Assembly: GCA_949283655.1 (NCBI GenBank)
Contig: CASDTH010000003.1
Span: forward strand, 124,001 to 188,000
Direction: 5' to 3'
Length of the DNA stretch: 64,000 nucleotides
Source of the DNA: an uncultured bacterium
GTDB taxonomy: Bacteria; Bacillota; Clostridia; Oscillospirales; Acutalibacteraceae
How positions within the stretch are numbered: the first letter of the stretch is position 1; every line of letters starts with the position of its first letter. The position numbers and the translations under genes were made by a program. This document shows positions 1 through 9,705 of this stretch, piece after piece. The notes below the pieces were generated by a model. It was not told where the DNA came from and made no database searches. It saw only the letters and a list, made by a program, of their open reading frames with translations.

Positions 1-54
1 CCGAAACAGGCGAACCGGCATCAAGAGCTGCTCCGCCGGAAGCGGAACGCCTAA
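1..54 (+). CDS. C-terminal tail of an upstream gene (partial)
   Basis: An open frame enters from the left edge and ends at a TAA at 52-54. Only 17 residues are visible, rich in Arg, Lys and Gln, so the family cannot be told. The next gene starts 20 bases later behind a purine-rich ribosome site, so the two may share a transcript. This could also be a chance open frame, because nothing in so short a tail confirms coding. Confidence 0.35.
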   Translation, partial: PKQANRHQELLRRKRNA

Positions 55-74
55 GCGGAAAGGGGGGATTATCC

Positions 75-917
75 GTGGCGCCGACAGTCTCAATTTATAT
101 CCTTTATTTTTTCTTCTACAGTGCCGCCGGCTGGTTGATGGAGTCGCTTTACTGCTCGCTGGCAAAGCATAAGTGGATCAACCGCGGCTTTTTGACCGGC
201 CCTATGTGCCCGATTTACGGTACGGGTGCCGTTGCGTTCCTCATTTGCTTATCCCCAATCAAAGACAGCTTCGTGATTCCCTCCCTTCTTAAGCCGCCCA
301 TTCTGTTTATCGCGGGCATGGTAGTCGCCGATATTGTAGAATTTATCACCAGCGTGCTGATGGAAAAGCTCTTCCACGCCCGTTGGTGGGATTATTCCGA
401 TCGTAAATTTAATATCCAGGGCCGCATCTGCCTGCGCAACTCTCTGTATTGGGGGATCGCTACGCTCGTCTTCCTCTACATGGTGCACCCGCCAGTGGAG
501 GAAATCATCCTGATGATTCCAGAGAACATCGTCTATATCATTCTGGGGCTGATTTTCGCCGTTTTCCTAGCGGATCTCATTAACGCGGTGCGCACGGCGC
601 TCGATATCCGCAAGCTGATGGATAAAATGCGCTCCCTGCGGGAGGCTCTGGAGCAGAAGATGACGGAATTTCAGCAATCCGTCAGCAAGCGCACAGATCC
701 TGCCTCCTGGGCGGGCGATTTTTCTGCTCGCCTGATGGAGATGCGGGAGCAGCTGGATAGCTACCGGAAAATAAAACGCCCAGGGACGCATAAAACCGGG
801 CGAATGTTTCGTGGCTCCCAGCTCTCCAAATCCACCGACAGCACCATGCGCGCCATTGAGGAGGCGCTTGAGGAGCTCAAACGCAAGCTTACAAACGATG
901 ATGAAGAAATGTATTGA
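75..917 (+). CDS. Multi-pass membrane protein, putative ABC-transporter type IV (CmpB-like) family
   Basis: 280 aa with about five hydrophobic segments near residues 5-28, 42-62, 70-100, 118-140 and 147-172, followed by a charged, probably coiled-coil cytoplasmic tail (175-280). The N-terminal Gly-Trp-Leu-Met-Glu followed by a conserved Gly-Pro-x-Cys-Pro-Ile-Tyr-Gly stretch (about 42-50) is the signature of the Firmicutes family annotated as putative ABC-transporter type IV (PF06541). No ATPase partner lies next to it, so transport is only a family label. The start is a GTG at 75 behind AGGGGGGAT at 61-69. It ends 24 bases before the acetyltransferase gene, with which it is probably co-transcribed. 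Confidence 0.75.
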   Translation: MAPTVSIYILYFFFYSAAGWLMESLYCSLAKHKWINRGFLTGPMCPIYGTGAVAFLICLSPIKDSFVIPSLLKPPILFIAGMVVADIVEFITSVLMEKLFHARWWDYSDRKFNIQGRICLRNSLYWGIATLVFLYMVHPPVEEIILMIPENIVYIILGLIFAVFLADLINAVRTALDIRKLMDKMRSLREALEQKMTEFQQSVSKRTDPASWAGDFSARLMEMREQLDSYRKIKRPGTHKTGRMFRGSQLSKSTDSTMRAIEEALEELKRKLTNDDEEMY

Positions 918-941
918 CATAGCTGGAAGGAGGATTACACC

Positions 942-1541
942 ATGACAGTAAAGGAACGGATGCAAAGCGGCAAGCTCTATTTCTGCACGGATGAAGAGCT
1001 GGCAGAGGAGCAGATGCAATGCTTGGAAATCCTGTATGATTATAATCACACCCGTCCCTCGGAAGGGAAAAAGAGGGAAGAAATTTTAAATCGTCTGCTG
1101 GCTGAAGTAGGCGAAGGCTGTTACATCGAGCCTCCCCTGCACGCCAACTGGGGCAAGCATTCCCACTTTGGCAATAACGTTTATGCCAATTTCAATCTGA
1201 CGCTTGTAGACGACACAGATATTTACATTGGGGACAATGTAATGTTTGGGCCAAATGTTGTCGTTGCGACGGCGGGCCATCCGATTGACCCATCGCTCCG
1301 GCGTAAGGTGGCTCAGTTCAATATCCCTGTACGCATCGGTAGCAATGTCTGGATTGGTGCAGGTGCGATTCTTTTGCCCGGCGTAGAGATTGGTGATAAC
1401 TCCGTTATCGGCGCAGGGAGCGTGGTCACCAAGAATATCCCTGCCAACGTCGTCGCTGTAGGGAACCCCTGCCGTGTGTTGCGTGAAATCGGGCCGAGGG
1501 ATCGGGAATTCTACTATAAGGATTTAAAAATTGATTTGTGA
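942..1541 (+). CDS. Sugar O-acetyltransferase (maltose/galactoside acetyltransferase family)
   Basis: 199 aa, the usual length for the Maa/LacA/NodL group. These trimeric enzymes move an acetyl group from acetyl-CoA to a sugar hydroxyl in the cytoplasm. The N-terminal Maa-type helical region (1-60) is followed by hexapeptide repeats of a left-handed beta helix (about 75-185). The catalytic His is His113 in Ala-Gly-His-Pro, and the C-terminal Gly-Asn-Pro-Cys-Arg-Val motif is typical. The start is supported by GGAAGGAGG about nine bases upstream. It follows the membrane protein gene by 24 bases. The acceptor sugar cannot be inferred. Confidence 0.88.
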   Translation: MTVKERMQSGKLYFCTDEELAEEQMQCLEILYDYNHTRPSEGKKREEILNRLLAEVGEGCYIEPPLHANWGKHSHFGNNVYANFNLTLVDDTDIYIGDNVMFGPNVVVATAGHPIDPSLRRKVAQFNIPVRIGSNVWIGAGAILLPGVEIGDNSVIGAGSVVTKNIPANVVAVGNPCRVLREIGPRDREFYYKDLKIDL

Positions 1542-1716
1542 GCGCCCTGTCAATACCAGCAAACAAGCCTTCGGAAGCAGCAGGCAGTGCATACAGGCCT
1601 CAGCTCGTTTCAGCTGAGTGGATTGAAATGAAGGCTACGGGCAGGACAACCCCGGCGCAAAGAGCCACAGCGTTTACGGTGCATTTTCTGCGGTTTCATG
1701 CCACAGGATGCGCCGT

Positions 1717-1750
1717 AACCTTTTGGCGTGCGCCTGCGTGAGGTTTTTTC
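1717..1750 (+). terminator. Possible rho-independent terminator after the acetyltransferase gene
   Basis: AACCT (1717-1721) and AGGTT (1741-1745) can pair around an inner GGCG/CGCC hairpin, and a run of six T follows at 1744-1749. The outer stem is short, so this is a weak call. It sits just upstream of the promoter for the YfhO-family gene. A second perfect 7-bp hairpin (CTCAGCT/AGCTGAG) at about 1598-1617 lacks a T run. Confidence 0.4.
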
Positions 1751-1780
1751 ATTCATGCGCGGTTGTATGGCTAAATTTCC

Positions 1781-1809
1781 TTGAAAGGCAGTTTGATTTA
1801 TGATACACT
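1781..1809 (+). promoter_or_regulatory. SigA-type promoter of the YfhO-family gene
   Basis: TTGAAA at 1781-1786 and TACACT at 1804-1809 are separated by 17 bases. The TTG at 1781 opens the long frame of the next gene but is better read as the -35 box. This favours the downstream ATG at 1856 as the start. Confidence 0.6.
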
Positions 1810-1855
1810 ATTTCCGTTTAATTTGCGGCCCTATGGCTCAGAAAGAAGGATGACG

Positions 1856-4696
1856 ATGGAACAAACGCACAGCAGGCTCAAACGTCAGGCGCTGTCCCAA
1901 CGTTTTTACAACAACCGGTATGTATGGATTGCCTTTGCCGCCTCCGCGCTGGTGATGCTCCTTGTCTATATCTGCTTTGAGCTGATCCCCTTTGGCGGGC
2001 GAACCATTTTACGCATGGATCTATACCATCAATACGGTCCCCTGTTTGCGGAGCTCTATGAGCGGGTTACGGGCGGAGAAAGTCTGATTTATTCCTGGGA
2101 TACGGGGCTCGGCAGCAGCTTCCTCGGCAATTTTTACAATTATCTTTCCAGCCCCTTATCGGCCATTATCTTTTTATTTGGTCATGAGAATATTCCAGAG
2201 GCCATCGCAACAATGATCCTGCTAAAGGCTGCTCTGGCAAGCGCTGCATTCGCCTATTATCTCAAGCGCTCTACCGGCAGAAATGACGCCACAATCTCTG
2301 CGTTTGGTGTGCTGTATTCATTTTGCGGCTTCTTCATCGCCTACTACTGGAATGTGATGTGGCTTGACGCCATGGTCCTGCTGCCCCTGATCGCGCTCGG
2401 AATTGAGTGGATCATCCAAAACGGCCGGTTTGGCCCGTATTGCGCGGCTCTGACGCTGACCATGCTCTCTAACTACTACATGTCTTTTATGGTGTGCATC
2501 TTTGCAGTGCTATATTTTGTGGTATATTACTTCAGCCATTATGAGCTTTCCGCCCAGCTGGCCTATTCTCTGCCGGAAGACGGTAAGCTTACGGCGGGGC
2601 GCCGTATCCAAAGCAGCCGTTTCCTGCAGAGCGGCCTGCGCTTTGCGGGCGCATCAATCCTCGCGGCCGGCCTTGCGGCCTTTGCATTGCTCCCCACCTA
2701 TTTTATCCTACAGGCCTGCTCTGCAACGTCAGGCACCTTTCCGCAGGAGTTTTCCTCCTATTTTACGATCTTCGATTTCCTGGCCAATCATTTTGCGAGC
2801 GTGACGCCGACCATCCGTAGCAGCGGCGAGGACGTGCTGCCTAACGTCTATTGCGGAGCAATCGTATTAATTTTAATCCCGCTCTATCTCTTTGCCAAAA
2901 CAATTTCCAAGCGGGAAAAAGTGATGCACCTTGCCCTGCTCGTTTTCTTTTATTTCGGCTTCAACACCAATTTTCTCAACTATATCTGGCATGGGTTTCA
3001 TTTCCCCAACGACCTGCCGTACCGGCAATCCTTCCTCTATTCTTTTATCCTGCTGATCATGGCCTATCAGGTTCTGGTTCGGCTCAAGGAATTTTCCGCA
3101 AAGGAGATTGCAGGCGTTGGGCTGGCAGTGATGGCCTATGTGGTCATCGTGCAGAAAATCACCTCGAAAAATGTGGATGAGCTTTCCGTGATCCTCACGC
3201 TGATCCTGATTGCCATTTATGTGCTTGTGATGATCCTTATGAAGGATAAACGCTACCAATCTTCAGCGGTGGCCATGCTGCTGCTCTGCTGTGTCGTCAC
3301 CGAAGCGGCGGCCGCCAACACGGATAATTACAGCATGGATCAGCCGAAAAGCAACTACGCCTCCGACCTGGGGGATTTTGAGGCCGTAAAGGCCCAGCTT
3401 GACGAGCGGGAAAACGGTGGCTTTTACCGCATGGAGCTGACAAACCTGCGCACACGGATGGACCCCGCCTGGTATCACTACAACGGTGTTTCCACCTTCT
3501 CCTCTATGGCGTATGAGAAGCTTTCCAACCTACAAAGCCGGATGGGGATGTTTGGCAACTTCATTAACAGCTACACCTATCATTTGCAAACGCCTGTTTA
3601 CAACAGCATGTTCGGCCTGCAATATATCGTCAATAATTCAGTAGATGTCAGCCCAGATGCCGCTTTTTACACGGAGCTTCCCATTTCTCAGGGGAAATTC
3701 ACCGCATATGAATACAATTACGCCTTGCCAATCGCCTTCCGTGTCAACGACACGGTTCAGAGTTGGGCAACGGATGGCAGCGACCCCTTCATGGTTCAGG
3801 AGGATTTCTTTATGAAAGCCACTGGCTGCGGGCCAGTGTTCCATCCGATGGAGATCTCCAGCATTGATTATTATAACATTGACCCATTCAGTGATGAGTC
3901 GCAGCTTGGCACGTTCACCTTCTTCCGCACCACGCCGGGCGAGGACGCCAGCGTGACCATCCATCTGGTCAGCCCCGGCACAGAAAACCTGTATTTGTAT
4001 GTCAATTCGGATAATGTGGAGCAGATCAGCATCAATTCGGACAGCTACAATAATATCCAAAGCGTGGATCGGGAGTATATCCTCGATATCGGCCGCCACG
4101 AAGAGGGCGAGATTGTCAGCGTTGATATCACCATCAGCAGCGGGGATTCCGGCTATATTGACCTGTATGCCTATGGCTTTGATGAGGAAGAGTTCGCGCG
4201 CGGCTATGAGCGCCTAAAAGCAAATTCCATGCAGATTGAGCGCTTTGCCGATACGGAAATCGAAGGCTCTGTCGATTTTGCAGAGAGCGGCATTCTGTAT
4301 ACCTCCATCCCCTATGACGAGGGGTGGACGGTCACAGTGGACGGCGAGGAGGTAGCGCCGGAAGATCTGCTCGCTGTGGGAGATTCCCTGCTGGCGGTGC
4401 AGCTAGAAAGCGGCAGCCACACGGTAACCTTTTCCTACACGCCAAAGGGGCTGCCCGCCGGCGCCGGCATCTCGATCTGCGCACTGGCAGCTGCAATCCT
4501 GCTTTTGTTCTGGGCATATCGAAAGAAAGCAGCTCCTGCCTTTGTGGCTCCATTCCCGGTGCACAAAGCGGTTCATGCGCCGTCTGCCAGTGAAGCTTCC
4601 GCCGACTCTGCCACTGAAGCCATAGCAGACCAACTACCCACGCAGGAAGCGCCGGAACTGCCTGGGGCAAAGCAAGACGGCATAGAGCCAAAATAA
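1856..4696 (+). CDS. YfhO-family polytopic membrane protein
   Basis: 946 aa from the chosen start. After a basic N-terminus, about a dozen hydrophobic helices fill roughly residues 25-495. A large outside-facing beta-rich domain (about 500-885) follows, then a final helix near 890-910 and an Ala/Pro-rich tail. The architecture matches YfhO (PF09586), a GT-C-like membrane protein. In Bacillus, YfhO is linked to glycosylation of lipoteichoic acid using undecaprenyl-linked sugars. The ATG at 1856 lies five bases after AAGAAGGA. The frame is open back to TTG 1781, but that codon is probably the -35 element. The gene is monocistronic, with its own promoter and terminator. Substrate is unknown. Confidence 0.85.
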   Translation: MEQTHSRLKRQALSQRFYNNRYVWIAFAASALVMLLVYICFELIPFGGRTILRMDLYHQYGPLFAELYERVTGGESLIYSWDTGLGSSFLGNFYNYLSSPLSAIIFLFGHENIPEAIATMILLKAALASAAFAYYLKRSTGRNDATISAFGVLYSFCGFFIAYYWNVMWLDAMVLLPLIALGIEWIIQNGRFGPYCAALTLTMLSNYYMSFMVCIFAVLYFVVYYFSHYELSAQLAYSLPEDGKLTAGRRIQSSRFLQSGLRFAGASILAAGLAAFALLPTYFILQACSATSGTFPQEFSSYFTIFDFLANHFASVTPTIRSSGEDVLPNVYCGAIVLILIPLYLFAKTISKREKVMHLALLVFFYFGFNTNFLNYIWHGFHFPNDLPYRQSFLYSFILLIMAYQVLVRLKEFSAKEIAGVGLAVMAYVVIVQKITSKNVDELSVILTLILIAIYVLVMILMKDKRYQSSAVAMLLLCCVVTEAAAANTDNYSMDQPKSNYASDLGDFEAVKAQLDERENGGFYRMELTNLRTRMDPAWYHYNGVSTFSSMAYEKLSNLQSRMGMFGNFINSYTYHLQTPVYNSMFGLQYIVNNSVDVSPDAAFYTELPISQGKFTAYEYNYALPIAFRVNDTVQSWATDGSDPFMVQEDFFMKATGCGPVFHPMEISSIDYYNIDPFSDESQLGTFTFFRTTPGEDASVTIHLVSPGTENLYLYVNSDNVEQISINSDSYNNIQSVDREYILDIGRHEEGEIVSVDITISSGDSGYIDLYAYGFDEEEFARGYERLKANSMQIERFADTEIEGSVDFAESGILYTSIPYDEGWTVTVDGEEVAPEDLLAVGDSLLAVQLESGSHTVTFSYTPKGLPAGAGISICALAAAILLLFWAYRKKAAPAFVAPFPVHKAVHAPSASEASADSATEAIADQLPTQEAPELPGAKQDGIEPK

Positions 4697-4741
4697 ACCG
4701 CCTCTCACAGTGCGCCCAAGCGCTGATTCGCTCCATATATA

Positions 4742-4783
4742 AAAGCTTTCCAAACCACTTAGGGGCTTTGGGAGGCTTTTTGC
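4742..4783 (+). terminator. Rho-independent terminator of the YfhO-family gene
   Basis: A 13-bp stem with two G-T pairs (AAAGCTTTCCAAA at 4742-4754 with TTTGGGAGGCTTT at 4767-4779) ends in a T run at 4777-4781. It lies 45 bases after the stop codon. Confidence 0.85.
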
Positions 4784-4838
4784 TTTTGATGCAGCAAATG
4801 AAAATCTTGTTTTTTGCAGAATCTTTTAGGATTTATGC

Positions 4839-4867
4839 TTGTTCCAACGGCAAACTTGTGCTATGAT
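4839..4867 (+). promoter_or_regulatory. Promoter of the iol operon
   Basis: TTGTTC (4839-4844) and TATGAT (4862-4867) are 17 bases apart. The predicted start of transcription is near 4874, about 36 bases upstream of the iolG ATG. Confidence 0.7.
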
Positions 4868-4878
4868 GAATTCAGTCA

Positions 4879-4892
4879 TGCAAACGTTTACG
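4879..4892 (+). promoter_or_regulatory. LacI/CcpA-type operator over the iol transcription start
   Basis: TGCAAACGTTTACG is a near-perfect palindrome around a central CG. It matches 12 of 14 positions of the catabolite-responsive element consensus TGWAANCGNTNWCA. It lies just downstream of the predicted transcription start, where a bound LacI-family protein (CcpA or a local regulator) would block transcription. Which protein binds is not visible. Its half-sites differ from the operator of the LacI-family gene at 25.4 kb. Confidence 0.6.
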
Positions 4893-4909
4893 AAAAGAGG
4901 AGGCATCCC

Positions 4910-5929
4910 ATGAAACAACTGAACATCGGCATCATCGGCGCCGGCAGAATCGGCAAGCTTCACGCACAATCCATTACATATGCCGTCCCCTCCGCACGGG
5001 TCTACGGCATTACGGATGTGCGCCAGAGCGGGCTTGAAGAGCTCAAGGAAAAATTCGGGATTGAAAAAATTTATGCCAGTGTGGAGGAAATGCTTGCGGA
5101 CAAGGCGATCGACGCAGTGTTGATCTGCTCGTCTACAGATACGCATGCGGATATTGCAATCCAGGCTGCTGAGGCAGGGAAACATATCTTCTGCGAAAAG
5201 CCGGTCGACCTCACGCCGGAAAAGGTGGAGGCCGTGCTCGACGCAGTTGACAAGGCTGGTGTGAAATTGCAGGTTGGCTTTAACCGCCGCTTTGATCACA
5301 ACTTTGCCCGTCTGCGTGAGCTCATTGAGCAGGAAAAGATCGGCAAGCTAGAGCTTGTCAAAATCACCTCCCGCGACCCGGAGCCGCCACCGGCGGAGTA
5401 TGCGGCGAGCTCAGGCGGTATGTTCCTTGATATGACGATTCATGATTTCGATATGGCACGCTTTTTAGCGGGCAGCGATATCGAATCGATTTACGTGCAG
5501 GCTGCGTGCCTAGTAGACCCTGCCATTGGAGAGGCAGGCGATGTGGATTCCGCTGTGATTACGCTGAAATTTGAAAATGGGGCGCTGGGCGTCATCGATA
5601 ACAGCCGCCGCGCAGCCTATGGCTACGACCAACGCATCGAGGTGTTTGGCTCCAAGGGCGCCGCGCAGGCGCAGAACGATACGCCGACAACGGTTACGCT
5701 TTCCACGGAGGATGGAGTAACGGGCGATAAACCGCTTTATTTCTTTCTGGAGCGGTATATGCAATCCTTCCGCGATGAGATGATCGCCTTTACGGACGCT
5801 GTACTTCACGACCTGCCTACGCCTACCACAGGCGAGGATGGCCTCGCCTCCATTCTTGTCGGCCTCGCGGCCAAAAAGAGCGTTGCGGAAGGCCGCCCGG
5901 TGGAGCTTAGCGAAATGTACGGCGAATAA
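4910..5929 (+). CDS. iolG: Inositol 2-dehydrogenase (Gfo/Idh/MocA family)
   Basis: 339 aa. It oxidises myo-inositol to 2-keto-myo-inositol with NAD+, the first step of inositol breakdown. The Rossmann motif Gly-Ala-Gly-Arg-Ile-Gly is at residues 10-15 and Glu-Lys-Pro at 96-98. Asp174 and His178 in Leu-Asp-Met-Thr-Ile-His-Asp match the catalytic Asp/His pair of the Bacillus enzyme. The frame is open back to 4814, but the ATG at 4910 follows GAGGAGG with normal spacing and aligns with the family N-terminus. The longer version would also start upstream of the promoter. It is the first gene of iolG-iolB-iolD-iolE. Context makes myo-inositol the likely substrate, although related polyols are possible. 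Confidence 0.88.
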   Translation: MKQLNIGIIGAGRIGKLHAQSITYAVPSARVYGITDVRQSGLEELKEKFGIEKIYASVEEMLADKAIDAVLICSSTDTHADIAIQAAEAGKHIFCEKPVDLTPEKVEAVLDAVDKAGVKLQVGFNRRFDHNFARLRELIEQEKIGKLELVKITSRDPEPPPAEYAASSGGMFLDMTIHDFDMARFLAGSDIESIYVQAACLVDPAIGEAGDVDSAVITLKFENGALGVIDNSRRAAYGYDQRIEVFGSKGAAQAQNDTPTTVTLSTEDGVTGDKPLYFFLERYMQSFRDEMIAFTDAVLHDLPTPTTGEDGLASILVGLAAKKSVAEGRPVELSEMYGE

Positions 5930-6011
5930 AGCTTTATTTGTAGAACGCCCTGTTTGTGACAGGCTGAGGCCTGATCCCGGTAAATTCGATTTTTCATCGG
6001 AGGTTTCTATC

Positions 6012-6803
6012 ATGCATATCAAAGGCCCTAAGGAATATCCGTTCGGCTATACGCCGATTACCACAATGGACGATCAGGAGCAGAACACCTTAATGGATTT
6101 CGGACTCCTGCGCCTTGCGCCCGGTCAAAGCTTTTCAGAAGCGCAGCATCTGGAGCGCGCCTATCTGCTCATCCACGGCGAGGTCACACTCGAGTGGGGC
6201 GGCCAAAAGCAGACCGTATCGCGTGGGAACTGCTTTGACGACTCCCCCTGGGTGCTCCATGTGCCAAACGACGTGCCTGTTGCCATTACCGCTGTGCAGG
6301 AAAGCGAGCTGACCGTCCACCGCACAGAGAATACGACCGTGTTTGACGCAAAACTCTATACGCCCGAGGAATGTGCGAGTGAGGAGCGCGGCAAGGGCAC
6401 TATGCGGGAGACCTCCACCCGGATCGTCCGCACGGTGTTTGATTACTCCAACGCCCCTTATTCCAATCTGGTGGTGGGCGAAGTCATCGGTTTCCCCGGC
6501 AAATGGTCGAGCTACCCGCCGCACTGGCATCCGCAGCCGGAGGTGTATTTCTACCGTTTCCTGCCGGAGAACGGCTATGGCTTTGCGGAGCTTTCGGAGG
6601 ATGTTGTGAAAACGCATAACAACAGCACCGTACTGATTACAAAGGAGGAGACCCACCCTCAGACCACCGCGCCCGGCTATGCCATGTGGTATCTGTGGGT
6701 GATCCGCCATCTGGAAGACAATCCCTATATCACACCGACCTTTGTGCCGGAGCATCTCTGGGTGACCGAGCCGGATGCGGATATGTGGCCCTATCAGAAA
6801 TAA
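6012..6803 (+). CDS. iolB: 5-deoxy-glucuronate isomerase
   Basis: 263 aa, close to the usual 270. IolB is a double-cupin metalloenzyme that converts 5-deoxy-D-glucuronate to 2-deoxy-5-keto-D-gluconate. The C-terminal metal site is visible in His-Trp-His-Pro-Gln-Pro-Glu-Val-Tyr (about residues 173-181), with later His residues near Trp-Tyr-Leu-Trp-Val-Ile-Arg. The ATG at 6012 is chosen because CGGAGG lies about ten bases upstream and the protein begins at the family start. The frame opens earlier, but that part overlaps iolG. It is 82 bases from iolG and 79 from iolD. Confidence 0.9.
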   Translation: MHIKGPKEYPFGYTPITTMDDQEQNTLMDFGLLRLAPGQSFSEAQHLERAYLLIHGEVTLEWGGQKQTVSRGNCFDDSPWVLHVPNDVPVAITAVQESELTVHRTENTTVFDAKLYTPEECASEERGKGTMRETSTRIVRTVFDYSNAPYSNLVVGEVIGFPGKWSSYPPHWHPQPEVYFYRFLPENGYGFAELSEDVVKTHNNSTVLITKEETHPQTTAPGYAMWYLWVIRHLEDNPYITPTFVPEHLWVTEPDADMWPYQK

Positions 6804-6882
6804 AACGGAATCAGGGGTTGGGAGAGGCTGTGTAAACTGCGTCTCTCCCCTTTGCCCCACTCCACGACTGAGGTGATGTTTT

Positions 6883-8736
6883 ATGAAGTTAACCATGGCG
6901 CAGGCCCTTGTGAAATTTCTTGATAACCAATATGTCTGCTTCGATGGCCGGGAAGAAAAATTTGTAAACGGTATTTTCGGTATTTTCGGGCATGGCTGTG
7001 TGGTCGGCATCGGGCAGGCGCTCGAGCAAGGCGGCCACAGCTTAACCTATTATCAGGGCCACAACGAGCAGGGCATGGCGCACGCCGCAATCGCCTATGC
7101 TAAGCAAAACCGCAGGCGCAAGATTATCGCCTGCACCTCCTCTATCGGCCCAGGCGCGCTGAATATGGTCACCGCCGCAGGCACAGCCACAGCCAACCGC
7201 ATCCCTCTGCTTCTGCTGCCCGGCGACACCTTTGCCTGCCGCCAGCCGGACCCTGTGCTTCAGCAGATAGAGCAGACGGATTGCTATGAAACCACCGCAA
7301 ACGACGCCTTCCGCGCCGTGTGCAAATATTGGGACCGCATCGCCCGCCCAGAGCAGCTCATGACAGCCGCACTCAACGCGATGCGCGTGCTCACGGACCC
7401 TGCACAGACCGGCGCTGTCTGCCTTGCCATGCCGCAGGATGTGGAGGGCGAGGCATATGACTATCCGGATTATTTCCTACAAAAGCGCGTGTGGTATATG
7501 GACCGCCGTCTCCCCGTTGCCCGGGAAATTGAAGCAGCTGCCGCGCTGATTGCGCAGGCGAAACGCCCCCTGCTGATTGCGGGCGGCGGCGTGACTTATA
7601 GCGAAGCGGAAGATGTGCTGCTTCAATTTGCAGAGCGCTTCTCTATCCCCATTGGCGAAACGCAGGCGGGCAAGGGGCAGCTTCCCTGGGAGCATCCGCT
7701 CAACCTCGGCGGTATCGGCGTGACGGGCGGCGCGGCGGCAAACGCGCTCGCCAAGGAAGCCGACCTTGTCATCGCTGTGGGCAGCAGGCTAACAGATTTC
7801 ACAACCGCCTCCAAGTGGGGCTTCCAGCAGCCGGGGGCGAAGCTGCTCGGCATCAATGTTTGCGCCTTTGACGCTTTCAAAATGGATGCACAGGCCATTC
7901 TTGCGGATGCGAAGGAAACGCTCTCTGCCCTCCTCCCCGCTCTGGCGGAAACGGGCTATCAGGCCCAGTGGGGCGGCCGGATTCAGGAGGTGAAGGATGC
8001 CTTTACCGCAGAGGTGGACCGGCAATATGCTGTGGAGCTGCCCGAGGGGCTTTCACAAACGCGCGCCTTGGGCGAGATTAACCGCACAATCGCGAAGGAT
8101 TCCGTTATCGTCGGCTCGTCCGGGAGCCTTCCAGGCTGTTTGCAGCGGCTGTGGCGTCCAGGTGAGAAGCACACCTATCATCTGGAATACGGCTTCTCCT
8201 GCATGGGCTATGAAATCTGCGGCGCGCTGGGCGTAAAGCTTGCAGAGCCGGAGAAAGAGGTTTACGCCATGGTGGGCGACGGCAGCTTTTTAATGCTGCA
8301 CAGCGAGCTCTACACTGCCGTACAGGAGGGCGCCAAGATCAATGTGCTGCTCTTTGACAACACGGGCTGGGGCTGCATTGAAAACCTGCAAAATGAGCAG
8401 GGTACAAAAACCTTTGGTACACGGTTTACACGCCGCAACCCGGAAACCGGCCTCCTCGACGGTGAGGTTGTGCCCATTGATTTTGCCAAATGCGCGGCGG
8501 GTTACGGCTGCAAAACCTATACTGCCACAACCGCACAGGAGCTGCACGCGGCGCTGGAGGATGCGAAAAAGCAAACGGTGCCGACGCTCATTGACATCAA
8601 GGTTGTGCACGGCAGTATGAGCCACGGCTATGACGCATGGTGGCGGGTAGGCGTGGCAGAGGTTTCTACGAGCGAAACCGTGCAGAAGGCCTACGATGCG
8701 ATGCAGGAAAACATCCAAAAAGCCCGGTTATATTAA
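6883..8736 (+). CDS. iolD: 3D-(3,5/4)-trihydroxycyclohexane-1,2-dione acylhydrolase (decyclizing), ThDP-dependent
   Basis: 617 aa. IolD opens the ring of the diketo intermediate to give 5-deoxyglucuronate. It has the three domains of thiamine-diphosphate enzymes: a PYR domain with the cofactor-activating Glu62 in Gly-His-Asn-Glu-Gln-Gly, a middle Rossmann-like domain (about 215-350), and a PP domain with Gly-Asp-Gly at 465-467 followed by Asp-Asn-Thr-Gly-Trp at 492-496 for Mg-ThDP binding. The start is supported by GAGGTGATG about eight bases upstream. Its place between iolB and iolE separates it from acetolactate synthases, which share the fold. Confidence 0.93.
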   Translation: MKLTMAQALVKFLDNQYVCFDGREEKFVNGIFGIFGHGCVVGIGQALEQGGHSLTYYQGHNEQGMAHAAIAYAKQNRRRKIIACTSSIGPGALNMVTAAGTATANRIPLLLLPGDTFACRQPDPVLQQIEQTDCYETTANDAFRAVCKYWDRIARPEQLMTAALNAMRVLTDPAQTGAVCLAMPQDVEGEAYDYPDYFLQKRVWYMDRRLPVAREIEAAAALIAQAKRPLLIAGGGVTYSEAEDVLLQFAERFSIPIGETQAGKGQLPWEHPLNLGGIGVTGGAAANALAKEADLVIAVGSRLTDFTTASKWGFQQPGAKLLGINVCAFDAFKMDAQAILADAKETLSALLPALAETGYQAQWGGRIQEVKDAFTAEVDRQYAVELPEGLSQTRALGEINRTIAKDSVIVGSSGSLPGCLQRLWRPGEKHTYHLEYGFSCMGYEICGALGVKLAEPEKEVYAMVGDGSFLMLHSELYTAVQEGAKINVLLFDNTGWGCIENLQNEQGTKTFGTRFTRRNPETGLLDGEVVPIDFAKCAAGYGCKTYTATTAQELHAALEDAKKQTVPTLIDIKVVHGSMSHGYDAWWRVGVAEVSTSETVQKAYDAMQENIQKARLY

Positions 8737-8765
8737 ATATTATGAAACAGAGGGGTTGTATTTCA

Positions 8766-9659
8766 ATGCTCGATGCAAACAAAGTCCATCTGGCCATTGC
8801 GCCGATCGCGTGGACGAATGACGATCTGCCGGATCTCGGTGCGGAAAACACCTTTGAGCAGTGCATCAGTGAGATGGCGCTCAGCGGCTTCACCGGCAGC
8901 GAGATCGGCAACAAATATCCAAAGGATGTGGAAACGCTCAAGCATAAGCTCGAAATCCGCGGGCTGCAAATCTGCAACGCCTGGTTCTCCTCTACCCTGC
9001 TCTCCGAGGGCTATGATGCAACGATCAAGGCGTTTATTGCGCACCGCGACTTTCTGCACGCACTGGGTGCAAAGGTCATCGGCGCCTCTGAGCAGGGCAA
9101 TAGCATTCAGGGCAAGCCCGTGAGCATCTTCGGTGAGAAGCCGGTTTACACTGAAGAGGAGTGGGCGCTGGTAGCGCGCGGCTTCAATGAGATGGGCCGC
9201 CTCGCACGGGAAAAGGGCATGTATTTCACGGTGCACCACCACATGGGCACTGGCGTGCAGACTGCGGCAGAAATCGACCGCCTCATGGAGCTGACCGATC
9301 CGGATCTCGTCTATCTGCTCTATGATACGGGCCATCTCGCCTTCTCCGGTGAGGATGCGCTTGCCGTGCTTCGGAAATATGCCAAGCGCGTCAAGCATGT
9401 GCACCTCAAAAGTGTGCGCAACGATGTAGTCGCCAAGGCGAAGGCGGAGGGGTATTCCTTCCTCGATGCGGTGCGCGCCGGAGCCTTTACCGTGCCGGGA
9501 GATGGTGATTTTGACTTCCAGCCGGTGTTTGATACCCTCGCGGAGAACGATTATGAAGGCTGGGTTGTCGTGGAGGCTGAGCAGGATCCCGCCAAGGCGA
9601 ACCCGTTTGAATATGCCGTGATGGCAAGGGAATATATCCGCCAGACGGCAGGGCTGTAA
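8766..9659 (+). CDS. iolE: 2-keto-myo-inositol dehydratase
   Basis: 297 aa, the typical IolE length. It removes water from 2-keto-myo-inositol to give the diketo compound that IolD opens. It is an AP-endonuclease-2-type TIM barrel. The opening [10 protein letters not shown] and the metal-site pieces Val-His-His-His-Met-Gly-Thr, Tyr-Asp-Thr-Gly-His and the C-terminal Val-Val-Glu-Ala-Glu-Gln are characteristic. The ATG at 8766 follows AGAGGGG. An upstream extension of the same frame overlaps iolD and is not used. It is the last gene of the operon. iolC, iolJ, iolA and a transporter are not in the window. Confidence 0.92.
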   Translation: MLDANKVHLAIAPIAWTNDDLPDLGAENTFEQCISEMALSGFTGSEIGNKYPKDVETLKHKLEIRGLQICNAWFSSTLLSEGYDATIKAFIAHRDFLHALGAKVIGASEQGNSIQGKPVSIFGEKPVYTEEEWALVARGFNEMGRLAREKGMYFTVHHHMGTGVQTAAEIDRLMELTDPDLVYLLYDTGHLAFSGEDALAVLRKYAKRVKHVHLKSVRNDVVAKAKAEGYSFLDAVRAGAFTVPGDGDFDFQPVFDTLAENDYEGWVVVEAEQDPAKANPFEYAVMAREYIRQTAGL

Positions 9660-9705
9660 GGTCGATCCAAAAATCACGCTTTCAAACCTTCACATAATAT
9701 GAAAC

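Noticed and set aside
1538-1741. 67-codon frame after the acetyltransferase gene
   Set aside because: It overlaps the end of that gene, lacks a ribosome site and runs across a possible terminator. The product resembles nothing.
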